Shown piece after piece: positions 29,506 to 37,672 of a stretch of DNA of 64,000 nt; within the stretch, counting starts at the first letter, position 1, and every line of letters starts with the position of its first letter. Under the pieces are notes generated by a model. It was not told the origin of the DNA. It saw nothing but the letters and a program-made list of their open reading frames with translations, and made no database searches. The stretch comes from Nocardia stercoris (GTDB lineage: Bacteria; Actinomycetota; Actinomycetes; Mycobacteriales; Mycobacteriaceae): NCBI RefSeq assembly GCF_003696265.1, contig NZ_RFFH01000008.1, forward strand, positions 248,001-312,000. Reading direction: 5' to 3'. The position numbers and the translations under genes were made by a program.

Positions 29506-31443
29506 ATGGAACCACAGTGGGTGCCGACCGAGGCCGACGTAGCCCGGGCGCAGATCACGGCGTTCGCGGAGTTCGCCGCGCCGCGTGCGGGCCGGTCCTT
29601 CCCCGGGTACCGGGAGCTGTGGGAGTGGTCGGTCGCGGATCCGGCCGCGTTCTGGGGCACGTTGTGGGAGTGGTTCGGTTTCGGGCCCGCACCGCAGCCG
29701 GTGCTCGCCTCCACGGAAATGCCGGGCGCGCAATGGTTCCCGGGCACCACCCTCAACTACGTGGACCGCATCGCCGCGCAGGCGCGCGACGACCGCCCGG
29801 CGATCGTGTACGCGGCCGAGGACGGCAGCAGCACCGAATGGTCGTGGGCCGAACTGCTCGGCCGCACCGCACGTTTCGCGCGGACCCTGCGCGAGCTCGG
29901 CGTCGGTCCCGGTGACCGGGTGGTCGGGTACCTGCCGAACGTGCCCGAGACGATCGTGGCGTTCCTGGCCACCGCGAGCCTCGGCGCGATCTGGAGTGCC
30001 TGCGGCCAGGACTATTCGGCGAAGGCCGCCCTGGACCGGCTCGGCCAGCTGGAGCCGGTGGTGCTGGTGACCGCCGACGGCTACCGATTCGGCGGGAAGG
30101 CCCACGACAAGCGGGCCGACATCGCCGCCCTGCGGGCCGGGCTGCCGCGGCTGCGGGCCACCGTGGTGGTCTCCCGGCTCGGCGAACGTGTCGACGGCAC
30201 ACTGGATTTCGACGAGGTCTCCGCGTCGGCGTGCGAAGCGCCGGTCACCACGCCGGTCGCCTTCGACCATCCGCTGTGGATCCTGTTCTCCTCCGGCACC
30301 ACCGGCCTGCCCAAGGGAATCGTCCACGGGCACGGGGGAGTTCTGCTGGAACACCTGAAAGCCGTTGCCCTGCAGTCGGACATCGGTCCCGCCGACACCT
30401 TCTTCTGGTACACCAGCCCGAGCTGGATGATGTGGAACTTCCAGGTCGCCGGCCTTCTGGTCGGCGCCACCATCGTCTGTTACGACGGCAGCCCCACCTA
30501 TCCGGCCGCGGATGCGTTGTGGGACATCGCCGCTCGCACCGGCGCCACCGTCTTCGGCACCAGCCCGGGTTACGTGCTCGCCTGTATGAAGGCCGGTTCC
30601 GTGCCGCGCCGCGACCACGATCTGTCCGCGCTGCGCTCGGTGGGTATCACCGGCTCCGCGCTGCCGGAGTCCTCGGCGCTCTGGCTGGGCGAGAACGCCG
30701 GCGACCACGTACAGGTCGCCTCGATCAGCGGCGGCACCGACGTGGTGTCGGCCTTCATGGGTGGCGCACCGACCGTCCCGGTCTGGCCCGGTGAGCTGTC
30801 GGCACCGTTCCTGGGTGTGGCGCTGGACGCCTGGGACGAGGCCGGACAGCCGGTGCGCGGCAGTGTCGGGGAATTGGTGGTCACCGCCCCGATGCCGTCC
30901 ATGCCGGTCTCCTTCTGGGCCGACCCCGACGGATCTCGCTATCGCGCAGCCTATTTCGACACCTATCCCGGTGTGTGGCGGCACGGTGACTGGATCACGT
31001 TCACCGAGCACGGCAGTGTCGTGGTGCACGGCCGGTCCGACTCCACCCTGAACCGGCACGGCATCCGGATGGGTTCGGCGGATATCTATCAGGCCGTGGA
31101 ATCGCTGCCCGAGATCGCCGAGGCGCTGGTCATCGGCGTCGAACTACCCGACGGCGGCTACTGGATGCCGCTGTTCGTGGTCCCGGCGGCCGGTGCCGAA
31201 CTGAGCCCGGAGCTCGAGCAGCGCATCGCTGCGGTGATCCGGGCCGAGGTCTCGCCGCGGCACGTGCCCGATGTGGTGATCGCCGCGCCCGCGATCCCGC
31301 ACACCCGCACCGGCAAGAAGCTCGAGGTCCCGATCAAGAAGCTGTTCCAGGGCGCCGACCCGGCGAAGGTGGTCGAACGCAGCGCCGTCGACGACCCGGA
31401 CCTGCTCGATTGGTATGCGGCCGTGCAGGTTCCGAAGGGATAG
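29506..31443 (+). CDS. Acetoacetyl-CoA synthetase
   Basis: 645 residues from ATG 29506, with a perfect AGGAGGAG six bases upstream. ANL-superfamily ligase: N-terminal FPGYRELWEWSVADPAAFW and WFPGTTLNYVD blocks typical of acetoacetyl-CoA synthetase, the AMP loop FSSGTTGLPKGIVH, WWMMWN-like segment (SPSWMMWNFQVAGL), and the C-terminal HTRTGKKLEVPIKKLF with the catalytic lysine. It activates acetoacetate to acetoacetyl-CoA with ATP, which can then be thiolysed to two acetyl-CoA. Placement after citE suggests it salvages the acetoacetate formed from leucine. The gap to citE is 96 bases. Confidence 0.9.
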   Translation: MEPQWVPTEADVARAQITAFAEFAAPRAGRSFPGYRELWEWSVADPAAFWGTLWEWFGFGPAPQPVLASTEMPGAQWFPGTTLNYVDRIAAQARDDRPAIVYAAEDGSSTEWSWAELLGRTARFARTLRELGVGPGDRVVGYLPNVPETIVAFLATASLGAIWSACGQDYSAKAALDRLGQLEPVVLVTADGYRFGGKAHDKRADIAALRAGLPRLRATVVVSRLGERVDGTLDFDEVSASACEAPVTTPVAFDHPLWILFSSGTTGLPKGIVHGHGGVLLEHLKAVALQSDIGPADTFFWYTSPSWMMWNFQVAGLLVGATIVCYDGSPTYPAADALWDIAARTGATVFGTSPGYVLACMKAGSVPRRDHDLSALRSVGITGSALPESSALWLGENAGDHVQVASISGGTDVVSAFMGGAPTVPVWPGELSAPFLGVALDAWDEAGQPVRGSVGELVVTAPMPSMPVSFWADPDGSRYRAAYFDTYPGVWRHGDWITFTEHGSVVVHGRSDSTLNRHGIRMGSADIYQAVESLPEIAEALVIGVELPDGGYWMPLFVVPAAGAELSPELEQRIAAVIRAEVSPRHVPDVVIAAPAIPHTRTGKKLEVPIKKLFQGADPAKVVERSAVDDPDLLDWYAAVQVPKG

Positions 31444-31670
31444 CCGGTCGACGGGTCCGTATCGCGTTGTGCCGGACCGGGACCGACCTCGACAGGTCGG
31501 TCTCGCGTTGTGCCGGACCGGGACCGACCTAGACGGGTCCGTCTTGCGTTGCGCCGGACCTGGACCGACCTCGACCGGTCCGCGTTGTGCCGGACCGGGA
31601 CCGACGTCGGCGGGTACGTCTCGCGTTGCCGGACCGGGCACGGACCTCGACGGGTCCGTGCTCTCGGTTC
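31443..31670. repeat. 41-bp tandem repeats, each able to form a hairpin (about 5.7 units)
   Basis: Partial unit 31443-31470, then full units 31471-31511, 31512-31552, a 36-bp unit 31553-31588, then 31589-31629 and 31630-31670. Each starts like (G)CCGGACCGGGACCGACC and ends near TCTCGCGTTG. Most contain an inner inverted repeat (for example GACCGACCT / AGGTCGGTC). The array fills the whole gap between the convergent acetoacetyl-CoA synthetase and the secreted-protein gene and could act as a bidirectional terminator or VNTR. Confidence 0.85.
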
Positions 31671-32101
31671 TAGTTGCCGGGTGCGTCCGGCCCGGGCAGG
31701 CCGGGAAGCGCGGGCAGGCTCGGCAGCTCGAAGGTCGGCACGGTGATCGTGGGGATCATCGAGTTCACGTCCGGCAGGGCGGCGGAACCGGCCTGCCACC
31801 ACGGGACCTCCGGGGCCGGTTCGGGTTCGGGCTCCGGCTCTTCGGTGGTGGGCCGCGACGGGACGTAGCGCGGCGGCGGGGCCGTGGTGGTCGGTGTCCG
31901 CATGATCGCGTTGTTCTCGTCCGGCGGGTCGCCGGCGCCCGGTGCGTTCACCCCGGGCTGGACCGTGACCCCGGGCTGCTGGTGCCCGTCGCCGGGCGCC
32001 GCGTGGGACAGGCCCGCGCACAGGACTGCGAGTGCCACCGGCACCGCGCCGAGTGCGGCCACCCGGCCGGTGAGAACGGTGATCTGACGGCGACTGCTCA
32101 C
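31670..32101 (-). CDS. Secreted proline-rich protein of unknown function
   Basis: 143 residues from GTG, with GAGGGGG upstream. A signal peptide is visible: positive start (MSSRRQ), hydrophobic core to about residue 33, probable cleavage after LSHA. The mature part is Pro/Glu-rich (PEPEPEPAPE around residues 88-97) with no cysteines and ends in repeated LPALPGLPGP. Probably exported and extended in the cell envelope. No family recognised. Its stop lies at the edge of the 41-bp repeat array. Confidence 0.75.
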   Translation of the reverse strand: MSSRRQITVLTGRVAALGAVPVALAVLCAGLSHAAPGDGHQQPGVTVQPGVNAPGAGDPPDENNAIMRTPTTTAPPPRYVPSRPTTEEPEPEPEPAPEVPWWQAGSAALPDVNSMIPTITVPTFELPSLPALPGLPGPDAPGN

Positions 32102-32215
32102 CGCTGTCCCCCTCTTCGCGAAGAACTCTGGAAATCGGCTGCCCCGAAGGCAGTTCAGCGACAGTCTACGAGCCGTCCGCGTCGCGTGCCCAGCGACCGG
32201 TTCCCTTGGCGGACA

Positions 32216-32566
32216 CTACTGTTCGGAAGGTTCCGCGCCGGTGATCCGCCAGGCCTGCAGCGGCAGGTCGGTGCACGCCGGGGTCAGGGTCACCGTGCTG
32301 TGCGGCTGCGCCACCTGGCTGAACGGGAAGCCTTGGATCGTGGGTGGCAGATCCGGCCAGCCGACGATGTGCGGCAGCGGGAGCAGGCCGGTCACACAGT
32401 CGGCCACGCCGGTCACGACGTAGGCCACGTCGGTGTCGTTGGCGCAGGTCAGGCCGTCGCAGCTGACGCCGGGGGCGATGTCGTCGGCGCTCGCGGTGCC
32501 GGCGGTGGCGATCGACACGGCGGCCGCGCCCATCAATACGGCAAAGCCCTTGACCTGCTTGTTCAT
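32216..32566 (-). CDS. Small secreted protein with four cysteines
   Basis: 116 residues; ATG preceded by TAGGAGC, a good ribosome-binding site. Signal peptide MNKQVKGFAVLMGAAAVSIATAGTASA is followed by a mature domain of about 88 residues with four cysteines (C-DGLT-C, later C, and PACTDLP), probably forming two disulfides outside the cell. Resembles short hypothetical secreted proteins common in Nocardia and Mycobacterium. It lies 114 bases upstream of the Pro-rich secreted protein on the same strand, and the two may be co-transcribed. Confidence 0.8.
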   Translation of the reverse strand: MNKQVKGFAVLMGAAAVSIATAGTASADDIAPGVSCDGLTCANDTDVAYVVTGVADCVTGLLPLPHIVGWPDLPPTIQGFPFSQVAQPHSTVTLTPACTDLPLQAWRITGAEPSEQ

Positions 32567-33148
32567 TCCGAGTTGCTCCTAGCCTGGTAGCGCGGTCGTG
32601 GTGCGCCACCGCCGGATTCATCCTAGTCACGTCGGAGCCCGATTTCAGCGCGGGGCTGGGAACTTCCTGTGCGGGAGGAAGGGGTGCGACGGGTGGCCGG
32701 TTCAGCTATCGATCGGCAACGTCAGACTCGAGCTGGAAGGTGGTGCGACGCCGCCGTCGCCGGTGCTGGTCACCGTTCGATAACCGCGTCTTGATCATGC
32801 TGTGTAGGCGAGGGTAATCTCAGTTTTCGGCGGCATTTCGGGAGGTTGGTCCGATTCGAGAGCGCTCGGGAGGTCGGGAGTGAATGACCGTTCGATCGTT
32901 GCGGGTCGACCCCGGGGCCGAAGGCAACTCGGCTCGAATGCCAAGCAGACGTTTAACTGCACATTCGCTGATCTGGGGTAGTACGAAGTCGGCCCGGGCG
33001 CGGTCCCGGCAGTGTCATGACTTCCGATGTCCCTGTGGCGCGATGTGATTCGCCATCGCGGCGCGTGGTAACCGACATCAGTCGACTTTTTCTGTCCCTG
33101 ATCCGGGGGGTCGTGCGCGGCCCGCGGACCGAACACGGTGGAGGCGTC
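32567..33148. other. 580-bp intergenic region without a supported gene
   Basis: Divergent gap between the secreted-protein gene (minus) and the gene at 33149 (plus). A small hairpin CTTCCT/AGGAAG (32663-32681) and AT-richer segments near 32810 and 32950 (GTTTAACTGCACATT) are visible; the latter could belong to a promoter for the plus-strand gene. Open frames on either strand have mixed third positions. The 132 bases before 33149 are in frame with the downstream gene but have lower GC3, so they are taken as leader. Confidence 0.4.
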
Positions 33149-33721
33149 GTGAGCATGATTTTCACCCCCGACGTTCCGGCCGGCGAACTCACGATCGCCG
33201 AATGCCGACAGGTCCGGCTGGCCTGCGTAGCAGGCGACGCCCTGCGGATACGGGCCGCGGCCGAACGGATCCTGGAGACCAATCGCCGCCGCTGGCACGG
33301 GCGCGGCGACTTCGAGTCGTTCCCGGCCATCCGGCGCTGGCAGCACTTCCGGTCCAGCCCGTTCGCCACCGACCCCTCCCCGTTCGAACTGGTCGAACAG
33401 CTCGCGAGCGGCCGACGACTGGTCGTGCCCGGCGCGGCCGCGGCGCTGGCCGCCGCGATCATGGTGACCTCGGGCTGCCCGGCCACCAGCCACCACCACG
33501 ACCGCGACTTGTTCGTGACGATCTACGCCCAGGCCGCCGACGATCTGAGCCTCGCCGAGGACCTGGCCGTCACCGTGGTCGAGGTGGCCGGCGGCCGGGT
33601 CACCCAGCGCATCGAACGGACCGTGGTGATCGTGTCCGCCGCGCCGCAGACCCGGCAGCCGGCGGCACCCCGCGAAGCGCCGGCACCGGTCGAGTCGCCG
33701 GTCGTCCCCACCGCCGCCTGA
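33149..33721 (+). CDS. Orphan protein with a central hydrophobic segment
   Basis: 190 residues from GTG 33149 (ATG 33155 or an upstream ATG 33017 are alternatives). GTG is preferred because GGAGG is at 33140-33144 and GC3 rises sharply from here. N-terminal half is a helical, charged domain (ECRQVRLACVAGDALRIRAAAERILE). Residues about 96-115 (LVVPGAAAALAAAIMVTSG) are a possible membrane anchor, followed by a HHHDRD patch and a tail rich in Pro/Ala/Glu. No family recognised. It converges with the ABC transporter gene. Confidence 0.6.
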   Translation: MSMIFTPDVPAGELTIAECRQVRLACVAGDALRIRAAAERILETNRRRWHGRGDFESFPAIRRWQHFRSSPFATDPSPFELVEQLASGRRLVVPGAAAALAAAIMVTSGCPATSHHHDRDLFVTIYAQAADDLSLAEDLAVTVVEVAGGRVTQRIERTVVIVSAAPQTRQPAAPREAPAPVESPVVPTAA

Positions 33722-33725
33722 GTTC

Positions 33726-34466
33726 CTAGCCGGCGCGCGGGCCGTTGCGGCCCTGGATCCGATCGTGGATCAGCTTTCCGTCGGCCATGTGGAACACCTC
33801 GTCCATGCGGGCCAGATGCGTCGTGTCGTGCGTGACCAGCAGGGTCGCCGCGTCGTGCTGCCGGCTCAGCTCGATGATCAGGTCCAGGACCGCCGCGCCG
33901 CGCGCCGAGTCCAGTGCGCTGGTCGGCTCGTCGACCACCAGGAGCGCGGGCGAATTCATCAGGGCGCGAGCAAGATTCACGCGCTGCCGCTGCCCGCCCG
34001 ACAGCTGCGCGGGGCGGCGGTGCGCCACCTCGGTCAGGCCGACCGCGTCCAGCAGGTCCATGGCCCGGGCCCGGGTCGCCCGGCGCACGCGCTGCGGGAC
34101 GCACACCCGGTCACCCAGGTGCCCGGTGACCTCGAGCTGTTCGACCGCGGTCAGCGACGGCAGCAGGTTCGGCTGCTGGAACATGATGCCGATCTCCTTG
34201 CGGCGCACCGTAGCCGCGTCGCGGCGGCTCAGGCCGGTCAGATCGACTGTGCTGCCACCGGATTCGAGGGTCACCGTGCCGGTGTCCGCGCGCTGCAGAG
34301 TCGAAACCACCGCCAGCAGAGAGGATTTGCCGGATCCGGAGGGGCCGGTGATCCCGGTGACGGACCCGCCACCGGCACGGAACGACACCCGATCCAAAGC
34401 CGTTGTGCGCGTGAGCCCGTCGGGGTAGGTGAGGGTCACATCGGTGACCGTGAGTGTGGTCGTCAT
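33726..34466 (-). CDS. ABC transporter ATP-binding protein (LolD/MacB type)
   Basis: 246 residues from ATG 34466, preceded by CAGGAG. All nucleotide-binding motifs are present: Walker A GPSGSGKSS, Q-loop MFQQPNLLPS, signature LSGGQRQRVNLARAL, Walker B ALLVVDEPT and switch VTHD. Pairs with the upstream FtsX-type permease; such pairs act in export, lipoprotein handling or antibiotic-peptide resistance. Downstream of the permease by 35 bases on the same strand. Likely regulated by the divergent two-component system (inference from position). Confidence 0.92.
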   Translation of the reverse strand: MTTTLTVTDVTLTYPDGLTRTTALDRVSFRAGGGSVTGITGPSGSGKSSLLAVVSTLQRADTGTVTLESGGSTVDLTGLSRRDAATVRRKEIGIMFQQPNLLPSLTAVEQLEVTGHLGDRVCVPQRVRRATRARAMDLLDAVGLTEVAHRRPAQLSGGQRQRVNLARALMNSPALLVVDEPTSALDSARGAAVLDLIIELSRQHDAATLLVTHDTTHLARMDEVFHMADGKLIHDRIQGRNGPRAG

Positions 34467-34501
34467 GACAACTCCTGAACAGACAGTGGCGGATTCCGGG
34501 C

Positions 34502-35602
34502 TCAGCGGCTGCGGCCGAGCGCGGCCAGCGGGTCGGCCGAAGCCAGGAAGCGCAGTGCCGCCGCGGCACCGAGCGCACCGAGCCCGGTCAGCAGGACGGC
34601 CGGTTGCAGCGTGGTCGACGCGTCCAGGACGAACGGCATCGAATCGCCCATCAACCGCGACGCCAGCGCCGTCACCCCGACCCCGACCGCGGAACCGGTG
34701 ACCAGCACCAGCAGCGCCTGACCGAGCGAATCGCGCACCAGCGATCGGGTGGTGGCGCCCAGCGCCTTGAGCGTGGCGATGTCGGCGGTGCGCTGCATGG
34801 TCCACACCACGAAGAACGCGCCGATCATCAGTGCGGAGATGGCGAGCAGCAGGACCGTCATGAGCGTCAGCGAGCTGTGCTCGGCCTGGTAGGACGACAG
34901 CGCCGTCGGTGCGTCGGAGACGGCCACGGTGGTGGTGTGGGTGCCCGCGGCCACGGCGGCGGGGTCGGCGATCCCGGAGGTCACCAGGACCGTCGCGGCC
35001 GGCGCGGCCGGATCCGCGGCCCGCTGGTCGGCCAGCGAGGTCCACACCACCGGGCCGTGCCCGAACCAGTCGTCGCCACCGACCGCGGCGACGGTCAGGG
35101 TGGTGCCGCCGATGCTCACGTGGTCGCCCGTCGTGGCGTCGAGCTTCTTGGCGGCGGGCGCGCTCAGGATCACCGAACCGGGGGTTGCGGCCGGATAGCC
35201 GAAGGCGGTCCCGTCGGTGCCGATCACGACCACCGGCTGCGGCGAGGCCGAGCCGAACCCGGGCGCGGGTGCCGCGCTCTTGGCCGCGACATCCTGCACG
35301 TGCTCGCCGGTGCGGACGGCCTGGGTGCGGCCGATCCCGACCGGCTCGGCCGTCCCGGCCTGCTGCCAGGACCGGACCTGGTCGGCGGTCAGCGCCGAGG
35401 CGTCGAACGACGGGGTCGACCCGTTGTCGGCGAAGACCAGCACCTGGCCGTGCAGGCGTTGCAGGGCGGAGATGTTCTGGTGGCCCAGGCCCGCGGTCAG
35501 GCCGCTCAGGAAACTGACCAGGACGGCGACCAGCACGACCACCAGGGTGATCAACAGGAATCGGCCACGGGCGGCCCGCAACTCACGTAGTGCGACGAAC
35601 AT
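34502..35602 (-). CDS. ABC transporter permease, FtsX/MacB-like
   Basis: 366 residues from ATG 35602 (MFVALRELRAARGRF), with GGGAGAG upstream; the frame extends further upstream but without coding character. Layout: an N-terminal membrane helix (FLLITLVVVLVAVLVSF), an extracytoplasmic domain of about 200 residues, then three C-terminal helices with the FtsX segment TADIATLKALGATTRSLV. It forms the membrane part with the downstream ATPase. Substrate unknown. Diverges from the sensor kinase gene with 128 bases between starts. Confidence 0.9.
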   Translation of the reverse strand: MFVALRELRAARGRFLLITLVVVLVAVLVSFLSGLTAGLGHQNISALQRLHGQVLVFADNGSTPSFDASALTADQVRSWQQAGTAEPVGIGRTQAVRTGEHVQDVAAKSAAPAPGFGSASPQPVVVIGTDGTAFGYPAATPGSVILSAPAAKKLDATTGDHVSIGGTTLTVAAVGGDDWFGHGPVVWTSLADQRAADPAAPAATVLVTSGIADPAAVAAGTHTTTVAVSDAPTALSSYQAEHSSLTLMTVLLLAISALMIGAFFVVWTMQRTADIATLKALGATTRSLVRDSLGQALLVLVTGSAVGVGVTALASRLMGDSMPFVLDASTTLQPAVLLTGLGALGAAAALRFLASADPLAALGRSR

Positions 35603-35718
35603 ACTTCGACTCTCCCGCTCGGCGGCCGCGCGCACATCGACCGCACGGTCCGGACCGCGCATCCTCCGGAGGGTGTGCGAATCCACCTTTCGATGGATGC
35701 CGGACGGGTAACCCCGCA

Positions 35719-35730
35719 TAAGCTGGCAGA
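35719..35730 (+). promoter_or_regulatory. -10 element TAAGCT for the sensor kinase operon
   Basis: TAAGCT (35719-35724) is exactly six bases before GTG 35731 with no ribosome-binding site, matching a leaderless actinobacterial promoter. Confidence 0.4.
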
Positions 35731-36876
35731 GTGCATCGGTCCCCCCTCGCCCCCGTCTTCGCCGGCATGCAGATCGGCCTGCACGCGCTGATGGTGGTGC
35801 TCACCACGGTGGTCGTGGTGCGGGCGCTGACCGGCGACGGCCCGCACTGGGTGGTCGTGGTCACGGCGGTGCTGTTCCTGGCGTTGTACTTCGCCGGGAT
35901 CGCGCTGCGTGGTCGCCCGACCGCGGCCCAGGTCTGGCTGGGCGGTCTCACCCTGCTGTGGCTGGTGCTGCTGTGGCTCGTGCCCGACGCGGTGTATCTG
36001 GTGTTCGGGCTGTTCTTCCTCTATATGCATCTGCTGCCGCGGATCTGGGGAATGGTCGCGGTCGTCGTGGCGACCGCGGTGTCGGTGATCGGTTTCGCCG
36101 CCCAGCGCGGGTGGTCCGCGGGTGCGGTCGTCGGCCCGGTGCTGGGCGCGCTGGTCGCGGTCGCGATCGGGCTCGGCTACGGCGCGCTGTTCCGCGAGGC
36201 CGCGGAACGACAGCGGCTGATCGACGAATTGCTCGCCACCCGAGCCACCCTCGCCGAACAGGAACGCGCCGCGGGCGTCGCGGCCGAACGCCAGCGCCTG
36301 GCCCACGAGATCCACGACACGGTGGCCCAGGGCCTGGCCAGCATCCAGCTGCTGCTGCACGCGGGGGAGCAGGCCGCACCGGATCATCCCGCGCTGGAAC
36401 AGATCCGGCTCGCCCGCGAGACCGCGGCGGAGAGTCTCGCCGAAACCCGCCAGCTGATCGGCGATCTCACGCCCGCGGTACTCGACGGCCAGTCGCTCAC
36501 CGAGGCCCTGACCCGGGTCGCGGAGCGGGCCGGCGGCCCGGGGCTGCAGGCCGGGCTGGTGGTCGAGGGCGAGCCGCAGCGGCTGCCCATGCCGATCGAG
36601 GCGGCGCTGGTGCGGGTGGCGCAGGGCGCGGTCGCCAACGTGGTCCAGCATGCTGGGGCCGAGCGGCTCCGGTTGACGCTCACCTACGCCGACGACGGCA
36701 TCCTGCTGGACGTGGTGGACGACGGGGTCGGCTTCGATCCGGAAGATCCGGCGGTACCGGGCTTCGGCCTGCGCACCATGCGGTCGCGGGTGGAACAGCA
36801 GGGCGGTTCGCTCAGCGTCGAATCCGAGCCCGGGCACACCGCGGTCACCGTGTCGTTCCCGGTGGAGCGCTCATGA
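35731..36876 (+). CDS. NarL-family sensor histidine kinase
   Basis: 381 residues. N-terminal membrane region with about five helices (residues 10-150) and very short external loops, then a coiled linker, the HisKA_3 dimerisation helix with the phospho-accepting histidine in RLAHEIHDTVAQGLASI, and an HATPase domain with VRVAQGAVANVVQHA (N box), DDGVGFDPED (G1) and GFGLRTMRSRVEQQGG (G2). The small sensor suggests sensing in the membrane, as in DesK/LiaS-like kinases. The stop overlaps the response regulator start (ATGA). Divergent from the ABC exporter, its probable target. Confidence 0.93.
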   Translation: MHRSPLAPVFAGMQIGLHALMVVLTTVVVVRALTGDGPHWVVVVTAVLFLALYFAGIALRGRPTAAQVWLGGLTLLWLVLLWLVPDAVYLVFGLFFLYMHLLPRIWGMVAVVVATAVSVIGFAAQRGWSAGAVVGPVLGALVAVAIGLGYGALFREAAERQRLIDELLATRATLAEQERAAGVAAERQRLAHEIHDTVAQGLASIQLLLHAGEQAAPDHPALEQIRLARETAAESLAETRQLIGDLTPAVLDGQSLTEALTRVAERAGGPGLQAGLVVEGEPQRLPMPIEAALVRVAQGAVANVVQHAGAERLRLTLTYADDGILLDVVDDGVGFDPEDPAVPGFGLRTMRSRVEQQGGSLSVESEPGHTAVTVSFPVERS

Positions 36877-37490
36877 TCCGGGTGCTGCTGGCCGACGATC
36901 ACGCCATCGTGCGCGCCGGGCTGCGCGCGCTGCTGTCCACCGCCGGGGACATCGAGGTGGTCGGTGAGGCGGCCACCGCCGATGAGGCCGTAGCCCTGTG
37001 CGGCGCAACCGAAGTCGAACTCGTGCTGATGGATCTTCGCTTCGGGCAAGGGCATTCGGGAGTCGATGCGACAACGGCGTTGCGTGCCTTGCCGTCCCCG
37101 CCGCAAGTTCTCGTGGTCACCAACTACGACACCGATGCCGACATCCTCGGTGCGGTCGAGGCCGGCGCGTGCGGCTACATCCTCAAGGACACCCCGCCGG
37201 CCGAGTTGCTGGTCGCGGTCCGGGCCGCCGCGTCGGGGGAGAGTGTGCTGTCCCCGGCTGTCGCCACCCGGCTGATGACCCGGGTCCGCACCCCGGATTC
37301 GGCTCTGACGCCGCGTGAGGTCGAGGTGCTGCGGTTGGTCGCCGACGGGCACTCGAATCGCGAGATCGCGCGGCAGTTGTTCCTGGGGGAGACGACGGTG
37401 AAATCGCACCTGGTGCACATCTACGCCAAGCTCGGAGTGAAATCGCGGACCTCCGCGGTTGCCCGCGCCCGCGAGCGCGGCGCACTGTAG
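36873..37490 (+). CDS. NarL/LuxR-family response regulator
   Basis: 205 residues. Receiver domain with the acid pair LLADDH, phospho-acceptor D54 in LVLMDLRFG, conserved switch Thr in VVTNYD and Lys in GYILKD; C-terminal LuxR helix-turn-helix (LTPREVEVLRLVADGHSNREIA, TTVKSHLVHIYAKLGV). Co-translated with the kinase through a four-base overlap. Likely controls the divergent ABC genes. Confidence 0.94.
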   Translation: MIRVLLADDHAIVRAGLRALLSTAGDIEVVGEAATADEAVALCGATEVELVLMDLRFGQGHSGVDATTALRALPSPPQVLVVTNYDTDADILGAVEAGACGYILKDTPPAELLVAVRAAASGESVLSPAVATRLMTRVRTPDSALTPREVEVLRLVADGHSNREIARQLFLGETTVKSHLVHIYAKLGVKSRTSAVARARERGAL

Positions 37491-37672
37491 CCCCCGCGAC
37501 CTGCGGGTTTGTCGCCGCTGCGAACCTCCCAAGCGAAACTGAAATAACTCTGCTTAAGATTTGCTCACTTTTAACACAACTGGAACACGTTTCAATCAGT
37601 GTCGGTATTGTCCGGTTCGTTCGAATTCATCCCATGCCCGATCGCGAACCGATCCGGGCTCAAGGAGCACCT

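Noticed and set aside
31443..31670. 41-bp repeats considered as part of a coding sequence
   Set aside because: Frames through them contain no conserved protein and lie between the stops of two well-supported convergent genes.
32598..32783. Possible 61-residue plus-strand protein ending in RLELEGGATPPSPVLVTVR
   Set aside because: The end looks protein-like, but there is no ribosome-binding site, the N-terminal half overlaps the neighbour's promoter and third positions are mixed.
33017..33148. Upstream start at ATG 33017 for the orphan protein
   Set aside because: GC3 in this segment is clearly lower than after 33149 and a GGAGG lies just before 33149.
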